Shown here: piece after piece, positions 26,517-38,561 of the stretch | Position numbering within the stretch: position 1 is the first letter of the stretch | Layout: every line of letters begins with the position of its first letter | Notes under the pieces: model-generated | What the model saw: only the letters and a program-made list of their open reading frames with translations | Databases searched by the model: none | Told to the model about the DNA's origin: nothing | Assembly (NCBI GenBank): GCA_947568835.1 | Contig: OX387603.1 | Location: 13,230,651 to 13,294,650, forward strand | DNA: 64,000 bases | Reading direction: 5' to 3' | Source: Protonemura montana | Lineage: Eukaryota > Arthropoda > Insecta > Plecoptera > Nemouridae | Made by a program: the position numbers and the translations under genes

Positions 26517-27033
26517 AATTTAGTTTGCCTGTGAAAACTTTGAAGCAACTCGTGGTACGCGTGAGTGACACGGGACTGCCTATACGTGCGGTTAATCCAA
26601 CCATGACAAGTTTCAACTGAAATAATCGTCTAAAACGAGGCGAAAATTTGTCTCTTCGTACCAGGCGAGTAGCCGACAGAAGAGTATTACCTGAAACCTA
26701 CTGCATCGCTGTTCAAGTGACGTCACAACACGTGCTCGATCGACCCCCGCCTCGTACTTCGATCGACTGAAGGTCGGCTTCCATTGGCTGACCGGTTTTC
26801 GAAGTGGAGCGAGGTGAGAACAGCAATGGCGTCCACGGCTGCTATCACAGACCAAATGTTTTCCAGGCATGCAGATACTAAATAACTGCAAATTCTCGTA
26901 CTTTAATTGCGGAAATTTAATTATATCACTTTTACCTATGTTAGCAATTTTGTTAGACGTGAGTGTTCTTGACCAAATCAAGTCACACGGCGCGTCCAAT
27001 TTCTTACGAGCCCTCCTCGAATCGTCACACTGG
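26517..27033 (-). repeat. ~0.7 kb interspersed repeat, copy A (antisense)
   Basis: Shares long near-identical stretches with copies at 31.1 and 34.6 kb, including the block with CACGTG and TGACGTCA and the block TTGGATTAACCG...AGGCAGTCCC. It is truncated at the end that in the other copies carries TTTTCCTAAAATAAACT. No protein frame or recognised transposon ends were seen. Confidence 0.75.
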
Positions 27034-27260
27034 ACGGTTAGGCGTTTTGGAAATACCGGTTCTCATTAGATCACCGAAGTTAAGCAACACTGCTCAGCGT
27101 CAAGTATTGGATGGGTGACCATGACCATCATACACATGACAAGTTCTGTTCGGGAGAGAGGTTGGAGGGATGAAAGTTAGTACAGCAACTTCATTCGCTT
27201 TGTTTATCAAACACTCGACTGCATGGATTTGTGGAGGAATTCTGCTGTTCGAGTTGTTTA
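27034..27260 (+). mobile_element. 5S-rRNA-derived SINE, 3'-truncated copy
   Basis: Begins with a 5S-like Pol III region: ACCGGTTCTCATTAGATCAC, GAAGTTAAGCA and TTGGATGGGTGACC correspond to the internal control region of animal 5S rRNA. The unrelated SINE body (GGTTGGAGGGATGAAAG) follows. It stops within the body near 27260, before the GGTGGTCCC block present in the other two copies. A short TGACCA duplication sits after the 5S part. Confidence 0.8.
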
Positions 27261-29880
27261 CCTTCCTAAAAGCCTTCCTGGAAAATACCTGAATTTCAGC
27301 CGAACTTCTCCATTTCTATTCTCACCGTTTTCACAATGCTAAATGCCAGTTAAATAAGCAGGTTAAGATGAAAATAGAAGTATCTGATTGGGTGTAACCA
27401 TGGGGACGAGTCTCATATATTAAGTTGGACGTAGTGAAACTGCCCGTTTGCCCACATTTGTTTATGCACCCCCAAGTAAATGTCATGGAGGAAAGAAATT
27501 AGGTCCAAAGTTTTGTCAAAGGTTGGCAAACAAACCGTTACCAAACTTTTCACTCTTGTTTTTTTTTATCTTTTAAAGTTGATGGATTTAATGCTTATTT
27601 AATGGCAAACATAATAATATATGTGTACCTACCCAATTCTTATCACCAACTCTCCCATCCCTATGGGGTGGTAATACATGAATACTACCATGTAGCAAGC
27701 GTGTTGACCACATTCAATGCTAAAAGATAAGATATGCTTTAAAAATCATTAATAACAGACAAATATTAGATACAGTAATTTAAAATTAATATGAACATAA
27801 TATAAAAGAAATATATAATATGAAATAAATATATATAAACAAAATAAAATAAAGACGGGTCGTCTGCTGGACGCTATGTCGTTATCGTTGCACGATTAAA
27901 ATGCCCAATTACACTAGTTTACCCAAAAGTTCTTAATTCACTGATGTCTGCCATGCCCCTTTTGCTTGTATTTATAGCAACATCGCATTGTTTCATCACC
28001 AAAAGTCATCTTTAAGTTCACTGCCATCCATAAATGAACTGTCGTCAGAAGGAATTTCTGTTCATTTGGTTTTATCATGTGAGGCTTTACTACCTGGTCA
28101 CTGACAGTCCCATTGGGTAATACATCTCAGTCACAAAGATCAAAATAATTCTCAACATGTTTCACTTTTTAAACCAACTTTCAACCCTTGTACTAGACCA
28201 TGCAGTACTCTTAGTGCAGTACTCATAGTGCATGGTGATATAAGAGCATTACCACCCGTTTTATGAATAGATAGAACTCGTAATAATAATAATGAAAATA
28301 CTGTTTGAAAGCTCAGAAATGGTAGTAGTATCAGCTTATCTAAAAATGCATTTGTATTCCTAAATTAAAGCGCTCATGCATCTGTATGCCCTCAAAGGCA
28401 GCGAGCGAGCGAACTGATTATTGTGGTGTAATATGTAGCTTCTTTTACCGTTAATCCACAAATCTAAGCGCAAGCGATTTGAGGTATGCGTAAGTTTTAG
28501 CGCCCTTGGAATCGGCAGAAAAAAATCCAGAATTGGTGGTCATGGCGTCTTACCACCTGTGTTACCACCATGCCTCTTAGAGTTAACAAACAAAAAACAT
28601 TTTCTTATTGGCCGTTGCCAAGCAATAAAAAAACACAATTTAAATGACTGTTAGGTTTGTAACGGAACACTGAAAAATTGGCTCTTATATTGAAGAGTCA
28701 TAGGATATATTCATAGAGTAGATTCATATGATAGTATGAATCTACGTCTGCTGAGCAAACGAGCCGGCAACACGTGGTAACGGCACACGATAACACTTGC
28801 AGCCGTCCTTTTTAAAGAAACCTCTACAAGTGATTAAAAACGACTCAAAATATCGATATCAATCGTTGAGGTTAGTAATTTTTTTGAAATCGATTTATTT
28901 TTTCATCCGTTAATTACCTACTAGATAATATTTAATTTATGACATTTAACTCAAGTAAAAGCCAAATCATTTTTCATTTTCTTCATTCTCCTTTTCATGC
29001 TCCTTTTCATTTACAAACTTGTTTCATACTTCCTCATCTAGCCAGACTTCTTTCTCTTCTACTTCATTCCATTTCCCACCTCTTGCTTGTACTTTATGTA
29101 TCCTAAGTCTTCCTCTTCCCCTTCTCTCATATTCCAAGCTTAAAATCTTTTTCTCTCATCTTTTTTCCTCCATTCTCATAATTTTTCCAAATAATTTTAA
29201 TCTTTCTTTCCTAATTTTAAAACATAAGCTCTCTATAGGTATTTATTCGACTTGAACACATGAAAACTCCTGACGGTCAGAATCACCTGCAAAACCCAAC
29301 ACGATGTAATACAAAAATGTCAGAAATGTCATTGTGCAATCTGGTAAATGAGTTTTTAATCTTTAATATGCGTGAATGATGGAGAGATTATGATGATTAA
29401 TGAAGTCTTGCGTAAAAAAAAAACTCTTTTTATTACTATATGGTTTTTGAGTGGTGAGAAAATGAAATAATTTTTCCAAGGTTTCGCAACTTATGCCTGT
29501 AATTGAGGGTTAAAGTAGCGGCAACTTTTCTTCGACAGCAAACGAACCAAAAATATAGAAAAAAATCCTTTTCTAGGCACCCTTAATGCAACTTACTAAA
29601 ATTCTATAACCCAATAACTTAACAAACTAATATATGAGTAATTCCATGTGTCATTCCAACAGCAAAAACCCTGACCATTGTATTTATAAAAAAAAGATTT
29701 GCTTGTACATACTGTGGGCCTCGGACAGAATTAAACAATTACTCAATGAAAGGTCACAATTTACCCTGCGTCGACGTTATTCTGCCTATTGCCTACCCCA
29801 AAATGCCCTAGAGCCACGGCATTAGTTGTGATGCTGGTATCTTCATCGAGTTTGTGCTGTGGTGGTGGTTGTGGTGGTAG

Positions 29881-29914
<34 letters not shown>

Positions 29915-29939
29915 GGTCGTCATGCTTAACATAGTTTGT
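27261..29939. other. Intergenic, no gene seen; poly-G tract
   Basis: AT-rich DNA with short open frames, a CT-rich stretch (about 28980-29240) and a run of about 30 G at 29882-29911. Repeat-like text (CTGATTGGGTGTAACCATGG near 27385) suggests a decayed MITE, but ends were not resolved. Confidence 0.4.
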
Positions 29940-30716
29940 TTGTTTGTATGGTTTTTATTTAGCTTTTTTAGCTATACAAAAATAACAATGTTACATTACA
30001 TTTTTCTCTTCGTCCTCTTTAAATTTACTTACAGTTTTTATATTCCTAATCTCCTTTGATAATTTATTTTAATCACTAGTTCCTTTACTTCATACTGTGT
30101 TTAATTTAGCAGACTTAACAAATATATTATTCCTATTCCTAGTATTATGATTATGAATGCTATCTACTAACTTAATCTTTTCACTTAAATAATGAGGTGC
30201 TAACCCTAACATGATTTTATGGATAAAAACAAAAACATTTAACTCTATTTTTCTTAAAATATCTACAAAATTTAACTTCTTTTTCATCTCTTCAACAGAT
30301 GCCATTCTTTTTTCTTTCAGTATAATCCGCATCGCTCTATTGAGAATTTTTGTAGTCTCCTTGTATCATTATTATTAATGTTATAGAAAATGGTGTTACA
30401 ATATAAAAAAAAAGGTTCTTCTATGGTCAGGTATATTAACTTCCTTGTCCAAATAGTCAAACATTTCCCCACTCTTGATAGATCGCCTAATTTCTTACTT
30501 ATCTTTTTACAAACATAATCTAGATTATGCTTAAAACTTAAGCCATCGTCAATAATTACACCTAAATACTTTACATCCATTACATTATCAATCTCTGTAC
30601 CATTAATAGCTAATGTCTTCTTATTTACAATGTCAGCACTCATAGCAATGCAATGTGAACCTGTCAGCTGCCAGTCTTTACACTCCATCGGATTCCTCCT
30701 CAAGGAATCTGTACTC
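29940..30716 (-). mobile_element. 5'-truncated LINE (Jockey/CR1-like) reverse-transcriptase tail
   Basis: Three minus-strand pieces in different frames match the end of a LINE ORF2. The first has DVKYLGVIIDDGLSFKHNLD and CKKISKKLGDLSR (30703-30317). The second has the IHNHNTRNRNN motif (30332-30090). The third has KLSKEIRNIKTVSKFKED (about 30085-29985). YLGVxxD followed by HNxNTRN is typical of Jockey/CR1-type elements. At least two frame shifts separate the pieces, so it is dead. The clade is assigned from motif memory only. Confidence 0.75.
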
Positions 30717-31104
30717 TAGACCCAGGTCAGTTGCACGGCGTTTCCCCGACGAAATCTCTCGGAAATAATGAGAAATATGAAAACATAACACTACTAAGTG
30801 AAAGATTATCAGTTGAAAAAGGCACAACAAACTAGGGTATCCAGGCATCTTATAAGAGAGATCAAAAAGTGTACTCAATTTCACTGTTAGAAAGATTCCC
30901 CGAGAGAAAACGTAGAAATCTACAGAAATAAAACCTACGGTGGTGGAAATCGATGGAAAGGTCGAGTGACGCCAGGGTGATCATGTAAGTTAGCATGAGA
31001 CAAATCAGTGTATCTCAACGAGTCAAGGGAACGCATAAGAATATTAACCTTGGAGGGTTCGTAAGAATACCGACTGATTCCATTTCCTATGTAGACATGA
31101 CGGT

Positions 31105-31810
31105 GCAATCCGGACAGCCAGTCGATGCATGTGACGATTCGAGGAGGGCTCATAAGCAATTTTACTCTCAATGTGACTTGATTTAGTCAAGAACGCTCAC
31201 ATCTAACAAATGCTAACATAGTTAAAATTAATCTAATTAAACATCCACAATTAAAGTTCGAGAATTTGCAGTTATTTACTACCTGCATGCCTGGAAAACA
31301 TTTGGTCAGTGATAGCAGCCGTGGACGCCATTGCTGTTATCACCTCGCTCCACTCCGAAAACCGGTCAGCCAATGGGAGCCGAGCTTCAGTCGATCGAAG
31401 GTACGAGGCGGGCTCGATCGAGCACGTGTTGTGACGTCACCTGAACAGCGATGCAGTAGGTTTCAGGTAATACTCTTCAGTCGGCTACTCGCCTGGTACG
31501 AAGAGACAAATTTTCGCTTCGTTTTAGACGATTATTTCAGTTGAAACTTGTCATGGTTGGATTAACCGTACGTATAGGCAGTCCCGTGGCACTCACGCGT
31601 ACCACGAGTTGCTTCAAAGTTTTCACAGGTAAACTAAACATTCTGAAGACTTAATACTTTCCCAGATTAATTTTCAGTTCATTTTTTTTAACTTCATAAA
31701 CTGCCTTATTTATTTTCCTAAAATAAACTAAAATAAACTGCATTGTAAATAAATTCAAGAGGAAGTCTCTTGAATTTATTTACAATGCAGTTTATTGCAT
31801 TGTACGAGGG
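31105..31810 (+). repeat. ~0.7 kb interspersed repeat, copy B
   Basis: Nearly identical to copy C (34.6 kb) over about 650 bases. It includes CACGTG (E-box) and TGACGTCA (CRE) within about 10 bases of each other near 31425-31440. Its right end has a private perfect hairpin (31732-31796) and then the GCCCACGAGCGAA text shared with copy C. The 5S SINE at 31823 inserted into that text. Confidence 0.75.
31732..31796. repeat. Perfect 30-bp inverted repeat with 5-base loop
   Basis: Arms 31732-31761 and 31767-31796 are exact reverse complements around the loop GAAGT. Copy C of the surrounding repeat has only one arm, so the second arm was added later, for example by a snap-back duplication. Confidence 0.9.
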
Positions 31811-31822
31811 CCCACGAGCGAA

Positions 31823-32333
<511 letters not shown>

Positions 32334-32554
32334 CCCACGAGCGAAGGCTCGAAGACCTCCCCCCCCCACCCTGATGGGGTTTTTAATTAATCAGCGCAGC
32401 TTTTTCGGCGTTAAGATTTAAGTAATAGCACAGTAATAGCACAGTAATAGTGATTTAAATGATAAAATTGTGATTTAATTTTGATTGAAATGTAAAAGTC
32501 ATTGGAGATTTAACTCCATTCTTCCATTTATTTGACCACTGTTTAAGGCAATGG

Positions 32555-33251
32555 GATTATAACAAGATTATAACAAGATTATAACAAGATTATAACAAGA
32601 TTATAACAAGATTATAACAAGATTATAACAAGATTATAACAAGATTATAACGAGATTATAACGAGATTATAACAAGATTATAACAAGATTATAACAAGAT
32701 TATAACAAGATTATAACAAGATTATAACAAGATTATAACAAGATTATAACAAGATTATAACAAGATTATAACAAGATTATAACAAGATTATAACAAGATT
32801 ATAACAAGATTATAACAAGATTATAACAAGATTATAACAAGATTATAACAAGATTATTACAAGATTATAACAAGATTATAACAAGATTATAACAAGATTA
32901 TAACAAGATTATAACAAGATTATAACAAGATTATAACAAGATTATAACAAGATTATTACAAGATTATAACAAAATTATAACAAGATTATAACAAGATTAT
33001 AACAAGATTATAACAAGATTATAACAAGATTATAACAAGATTATAACAAGATTATAACAAGATTATAACAAGATTATAACAAGATTATTACAAGATTATA
33101 ACAAGATTATAACAAGATTATAACAAGATTATAACAAGATTATTACAAGATTATTACAAGATTATAACAAGATTATAACAAGATTATAACAACAAGATTA
33201 TAACAAGATTATAACAAGATTATAACAAGATTATAACAACAAGATTATAAC
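32555..33251. repeat. Minisatellite, 11-bp unit ATTATAACAAG, about 63 copies
   Basis: An almost uninterrupted array. Variants are a few ATTATTACAAG units, two ATTATAACGAG units and two AAC insertions near 33190 and 33237. It ends directly at the left end of the pogo-like element. There are no spacers, so it is not a CRISPR array. Confidence 0.95.
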
Positions 33252-33252
33252 A

Positions 33253-34413
33253 GTGGGGGAGACTGGGGCTAGTTGTTACAATTTCGACGTCTGATTTTTT
33301 TGTGGACATTTAACAAAATTTTCATGGATTTTAAACTTGGCAATGTATTTGCACATCTTTTGACTAATAGAAATAATTTTTATAACATTGATAATTCTTT
33401 TAATAGACACGTGATAACGTAAAATTTGCCTAATTGTAAAGTGTAAAAACTTGCCCCTTGTCGGGGCAAGTTGTTACAGGTCAGGGGCAAGTTGTTACAG
33501 TACCTAGTTAATAGTGGAAAAACAAACATGTGCTGATTATAAATAATGTTTAATAGATAATGAATATGAGGGTTTATTTTTTAAGTGAAATGTTATATTT
33601 ACTGAATCAACTTTCAACTTTATCAATCGTTTACGTGCAATCTACACAAATAAACTCTGGTGTGAATACAATACACTTCACATGCGCCCAAGTCGAACAC
33701 TGAATGCACTGAATTCTGTCTAGTTCTGCGGGGCCTGATTTGGAGAAGAGTCAAGAACAGACAAAACAAACGCAGTCTTCGACGTCCTCCTCCGGAGGAG
33801 AGTTCTCGTTGACGTCCGTTGGCGCTTTTCGCTTCTTATCTCATATTATGTCAATATGTCAATGTTACTCCTATAAATTCGCATTTTATAACCTGGAAAT
33901 CTAATGGAAACAATCATATTATATTTTGTACAAACGGAATATGAAACCCAAAAAATTAATCCAGCGTAAAATTGAAAAGGCAGTGTCCCATAATCGCACA
34001 TCATATCCAGACCCACACAAAAAATGAACTGTAACAACTTGCCCCAGTAGCACTTCAATTACATTAGTGCTATTATTTCACGATCTATTTTAATATCAGC
34101 CCGGAAATAACTATTGGCATTACGAGAAAATGTGGGGCTAACAGGTAACACAACTCATTTGGGGATTGCATAAAAATTAAACAGCTGGGAAGGAAAAAAT
34201 AAAAAAATAATATCTTGCCTCGTGGTGTCAAAATCGTTTTATCTCCAATTATTTCCGTACTTCGGCGCTTCGGACTAGTTTTGCAGTTTCAGACTGACGA
34301 GCGACCTAATAGCTAACACTGATATTAATGACACTGCGATATTTCAAATCCCCTATTTTTAAAGTCGATTGTAACAACTTGCCCCTGTAACAACTAGCCC
34401 CAGTCTCCCCTAC
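33253..34413 (-). mobile_element. Decayed pogo-like DNA transposon with PHD-finger transposase tail
   Basis: Inverted ends of 27 bp with one mismatch start GT(G/A)GGGGAGACTGGGGC and continue TAGTTGTTACA. Related GGGGCAAGTTGTTACA motifs recur just inside both ends. On the minus strand, about 33840-33640, a frame reads KKRKAPTDVNENSPPEEDVE, then a Cys-rich segment with one stop, then LDRIQCIQCSTWAHVKC and FICVDCT followed by a stop codon. This C...C...WAHxxC...CxxC layout is the PHD-like zinc finger at the C-terminus of many insect pogo/DDE_1 transposases. The catalytic part is gone, so it is non-autonomous. Insertion at TA is possible (TA right, TG left) but not proven. Confidence 0.65.
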
Positions 34414-34625
34414 CCTCTAATATAGTAGTATGGCAAATACTGTTGTTAATGTTTGTAATAGTTGTTAAATAGATACTAAGAAACAGCTTCTCTTTTTCAT
34501 CCCAAAATATTGCTACGATCTTATAAGTTACGAAGCCATTCAACCAAAATTCTCAACAGAGTATTAAAATGTTGCACCACCCCTATGATTGTCTACACAA
34601 CTTGCATGTACAACAATTTAATTGC

Positions 34626-35330
34626 ACGGATAATTGCTGGTCGATGCATGTGTCGACTCAAAGAGGGCTCATTCGCAATTTTACTCTCAATGTGACTTAA
34701 TTAGTCAAGAACGCCCACATCAAACAAATGCTAACATAATTATAATTAATCTAATTAAACATCCACAATTAAAGTACGAGAATTTGCAGTTCTTAGCATA
34801 TGCATACCTGGAAAATATTTGGTCTGTGTCCTGTGATGGAGCCGTGGACGCCATTGCTGTTATCACCTCAATCCACTTCGAAAACCGGTCAGCCAATGGT
34901 AGCCGCGCTTCACTCGATCGAAAGTAAGAGGCGGGGGTCGATCACTGGGTCGATCGAGCACGTGTTGTGACGTCACCTGAACAACGATGCAGTAGGTTTC
35001 AGGTGATACTCTTCAGTCGGCTACTCGCCTGGTACGAAGAGACAAATTTTCGCCTCGTTTTAGACGATTATTTCAGTTGAAACTTGTCATGGTTGGATTA
35101 ACCGTACGTATAGGCAGTCCCGTGTCACTCACGCGTACCACGAGTAGCTTTAAAGTTTTCACAGGTAAACGAAACATTCTGAAGACGTGATACTTTCCCA
35201 GATTAATTTTCGGTTCATTTTTTATAACTTTATAAACTGCCTTATTTATTTTCCTAAAATAAACTAAAAAAACTGCATTGTTAATTAATTCAATAGACCA
35301 CGGCGCCACGAGCGAAGGCTCGAGGGCCCG
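34626..35330 (+). repeat. ~0.7 kb interspersed repeat, copy C
   Basis: Same orientation as copy B and close to it throughout, including GAGCACGTGTTGTGACGTCA. The right end reads GCCACGAGCGAAGGCTCGAG, so it shares the small CGAGC-GAAG-GCTCG hairpin with the text interrupted by the SINE at 32334. The repeat may continue to about 35400. No coding frame was recognised. Confidence 0.72.
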
Positions 35331-35399
35331 CAACGCCCCCGCAGCAGGGTAAAACGTTGGCGCTTACCACACTCGCCCTGGTCGACAATCCCTTACGGC

Positions 35400-36115
35400 T
35401 GACGTAGCTCACGACTAGTCGATGATTGCCAAAATAACGCAAATTTAAAAGTTGCACAGTAATAAGAACAATAATAATATAATAATAATGATACATCTTT
35501 TTATTCCATGACGGGTTACACATGTAAAAAATTGGCAAGTATAATTTTACATACTCTAAAACATTTTACATATTTTGCATATCATACATACATAAAGTCA
35601 TTTTAAATGCATTACATCATATCTTTTTAATAATCGTTTACAGAGTAGAAAGAATGTGGCATTAGGAATTGTTTTAGCACAATTGTTTGTCATTCTGTCT
35701 TGCTTTAATATTGAAAGGCAGGTGATAAAACATCTTCACTTCATTTAAGATTGGTCCTTTTGTAAAAAATTGAGTTGTCAACTCACACCATTAGGTATTA
35801 CGTCTCTAGGTGCGATTGTATGTGCTACATTATTGATTTGCGTCGACGATTTTAATCGAAAGTCAATTGTTAGACCTTAGAATATGGCTTCATTACAAAC
35901 AACCCAAAGTGGTCATAATTCAGTGTCGCTTTAATTAATCCTAATTAAACATCGTTTTGTCCTCTGAACCCATAACGCCTAGATGCAGTTCACAAATAAA
36001 ACTCGGCAACAGCACCGTTAGGCTCACAAAAGTACCAATAGATTTTTCACAGCACACTCCGATTACAGCGTTAGTTACAACAATAATGGCGATGCATTAA
36101 TAGGATGAACTCTTA
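35400..36115. other. Intergenic, no gene seen
   Basis: AT-rich, with only short open frames that lack coding features. Confidence 0.45.
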
Positions 36116-36120
36116 TTTAA

Positions 36121-36270
36121 ATTGCAAACGCTTGCAATGCGCGGGGTATTTTATTATTAACAACACTATAACCGTCTCAAAAATTGATGCCCAAACGCGG
36201 ACAATGAAGAAAGACGTATTTGTCCGCGTTTGGGCATCAATTTTTGAGACGGTTATAGTGTTGTTAATAA
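36121..36270. repeat. Foldback SINE: 51-bp perfect inverted repeat, 15-base loop
   Basis: Arms 36154-36204 and 36220-36270 are exact reverse complements. The right arm is the body of the tRNA-derived SINE family (TTTGGGCATCAATTTTTGAG). The left arm plus 36121-36153 is the antisense of the same body and tail (GCGCGGGGTATTTTATTATT). Perfect arms imply a very recent event or repair by gene conversion. Confidence 0.9.
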
Positions 36271-36831
36271 GAAAATGGCGATGCATTCTTTTTCTTGCGG
36301 CAATACAATCTATCTATCTATTACCTATTATCTATTATCTACTTATAATAAAGCACCTTTGTGCGAGTTTACTTTCCACAAAATCTAAAGTCTTTGAACG
36401 TTTCTACAGTTTTTGAGTTTTTTATTGGAAACTTTTTGAAACGTCTTGCAATTGACGTTTAGCATTGCTTAGGCACCTTGGTTAGGTGCCTTCTTGGTTA
36501 GGCACATTGGTTAGGCACCATGTTCATGGTATGACACATCACACCGTTCGTGATTAGGACAGGGGGCAAAGCCCCCCGTGAAAACCACCGAATTTCGCCC
36601 AGAGGACGCCTAGGGGGAAGCCCTAGTGTTTAAATATTCTTACAAGGTTCTCCGCTGTACAGATGATTGCCCACTGCATCTTCCTACCAAAGGATCTCCT
36701 AAACGCAGCCCGCAGAGGAATCACGGCACCTCCATGGATCAATGAACTTAGCACCTTTCATTCAAAAGGAAAGAAAAGTTGTTCGTTTTTGGTTTCTCAA
36801 ACTAAGTTAGAATATCAGATCAGCAACATGT

Positions 36832-37232
36832 AAGGAATTCACTGACGCACTGTTTTGACTACAAACTATGTGGCAATGGTCTAATGACGTCTGTGAATGT
36901 GTAGATGTTGATAACTTTACCTTGACTAACAGAGAGGAAGGGAAACCCGGTGCCGTCACGTAGCCTACTTCTTTCCAAAAGCACCAAGAGGACCACCGGT
37001 TTATCGTCCCTTCCGAAAGATGGTACAACACTGACAACAAGATTTCTCTACAAATTCATGCTGTAGAGATATTGAAAAGCAACGCAAATTAAGTTGCTCT
37101 ACTAAAACCTTCGAACCTCCCTGCCACTGACCATGTGTATGATTGTCACCCATCCACCACCTCACCAGTGCAGTGTTATGCAACTTTGATGATCTAACGA
37201 GAACCGGTCTTTCCAACACGCGAAACCGTTAG
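36832..37232 (-). mobile_element. 5S-rRNA-derived SINE, diverged copy
   Basis: On the minus strand: GACCGGTTCTCGTTAGATCA, GATGGGTGACAATCATACAC, the GGTGGTCC block, and GACGGCACCGGGTTTCCC, in the order of the full copy at 31.8-32.3 kb. It has more substitutions than that copy and lacks the expanded (ATC)n array, so it is an older insertion or a different subfamily. Target duplications were not clear. Confidence 0.78.
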
Positions 37233-38561
37233 GTTTTGGGCAAGTCTTTTCATGCTATTCACAAAATAAAACTCCACAGTTTCTTGTAAAGCAATTTATG
37301 TTCATTTCTTTTAATAAAATATTAAACAGCAGCAAAATATGCAGAGATCATTTTCAGTGAGATTGAATATTATCATTTAGCTGTAAACATAACTTAGAAT
37401 TAAACAATAGCAAACAGGTAACAATAATAAAGTTACGTAGGTTGGTACATATCACTAGCCGCTACGTCATAATATTAGTATATCTTATGAGTCCACCTTA
37501 AAATAGTTACGAAGGCAAAGCAACAGATCACGTTAAAGCAATTACATAGAGCAACTTAAAGATTCATAACAAGCATCATAACGCTCTTACAAAATAGCAC
37601 TTGGAATCGTGAGACATTGTAAAATACAAATGCTGTTCCTTCTGGAAACTGGGGAATGTGAGGAAGTCGCAAAGGCATGCAAAGCTGCCGCAAGGAACTG
37701 CTGTCGAACGGGTTGCACGGAAGAGATGAAGCCATCTCGTAGCATTAGCATCTGCACACGAGCATGCAGTCCACTCCTGAGTGTGTGCTCGGCGGCGGCA
37801 CTGGCTGCACCTCGCCAGTTTCAGTTCCGTTCGTGCTCGCTAAAAATGTAACTGGAATTGAGTGGGCTGCTAGCCAGCGGGAAAGCATGTGAGCTAATCT
37901 AAGATGAGCACCATTTTGTCACAAATTGCTTTCAGTACAAAAAATGCTATGCACCACACTAGAACTGTGTTATCAACACGGTACCAGAAGTTTCACGAGT
38001 TTTTAAGGCACAATCAATTAAAATACAAAACAAACCTTCTTCGCTAGTTTTTTTTCGCATGTATCTAAATTTGGTTAATCGCTCCTAAGAGAGGGTAACC
38101 AAAGAAAGAAAAAATCCTGTCACATTAGCAAACAAAAGCTGACATCAACCTCACAATATATATCTGACGTCCTAACTATGAACCAATTTCCATCCGTTCA
38201 CACAATACAGACGCCTCACGTAAACCTAACTATTTACTCAATTATTGTCATTTACAATAACTTAACAAAATTTCAATTGACTAGATTTTTATATTTCACA
38301 TTAATTAATCTATGCTAGAAACATGCATCTACCTTCTTTATGAAATGACAATTAAAAACCTAAAATTGAAACGTAGATATAGCGCAAAGCCGCGAAAATG
38401 AGAAGGAGAAATCTCAAGAGGAAACACCAAACATGTCAACAAATGGACATTACAGTACAGGAAAAGGTACCTAAAGCGTAAGTCAATAGGAACCAAAGCT
38501 GCAAGGAAGAGAAGAGGAACAAGAACATAGCTTCGACCCCCTATCGATTCAACGATTACAC
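37233..38561 (-). other. Probable 3' UTR of the Kelch-like gene and spacer
   Basis: Lies just downstream of the KLHL stop codon on the minus strand. No coding exon is recognised. I could not fix a poly(A) signal. Confidence 0.35.

Noticed and set aside
27040-27130. Possible 5S rRNA gene
   Set aside because: Only the internal promoter part is 5S-like; the rest is a SINE body shared with the copies at 32 and 37 kb.
32555-33251. Possible CRISPR-like array
   Set aside because: 11-bp units without spacers in a eukaryotic context: a minisatellite.
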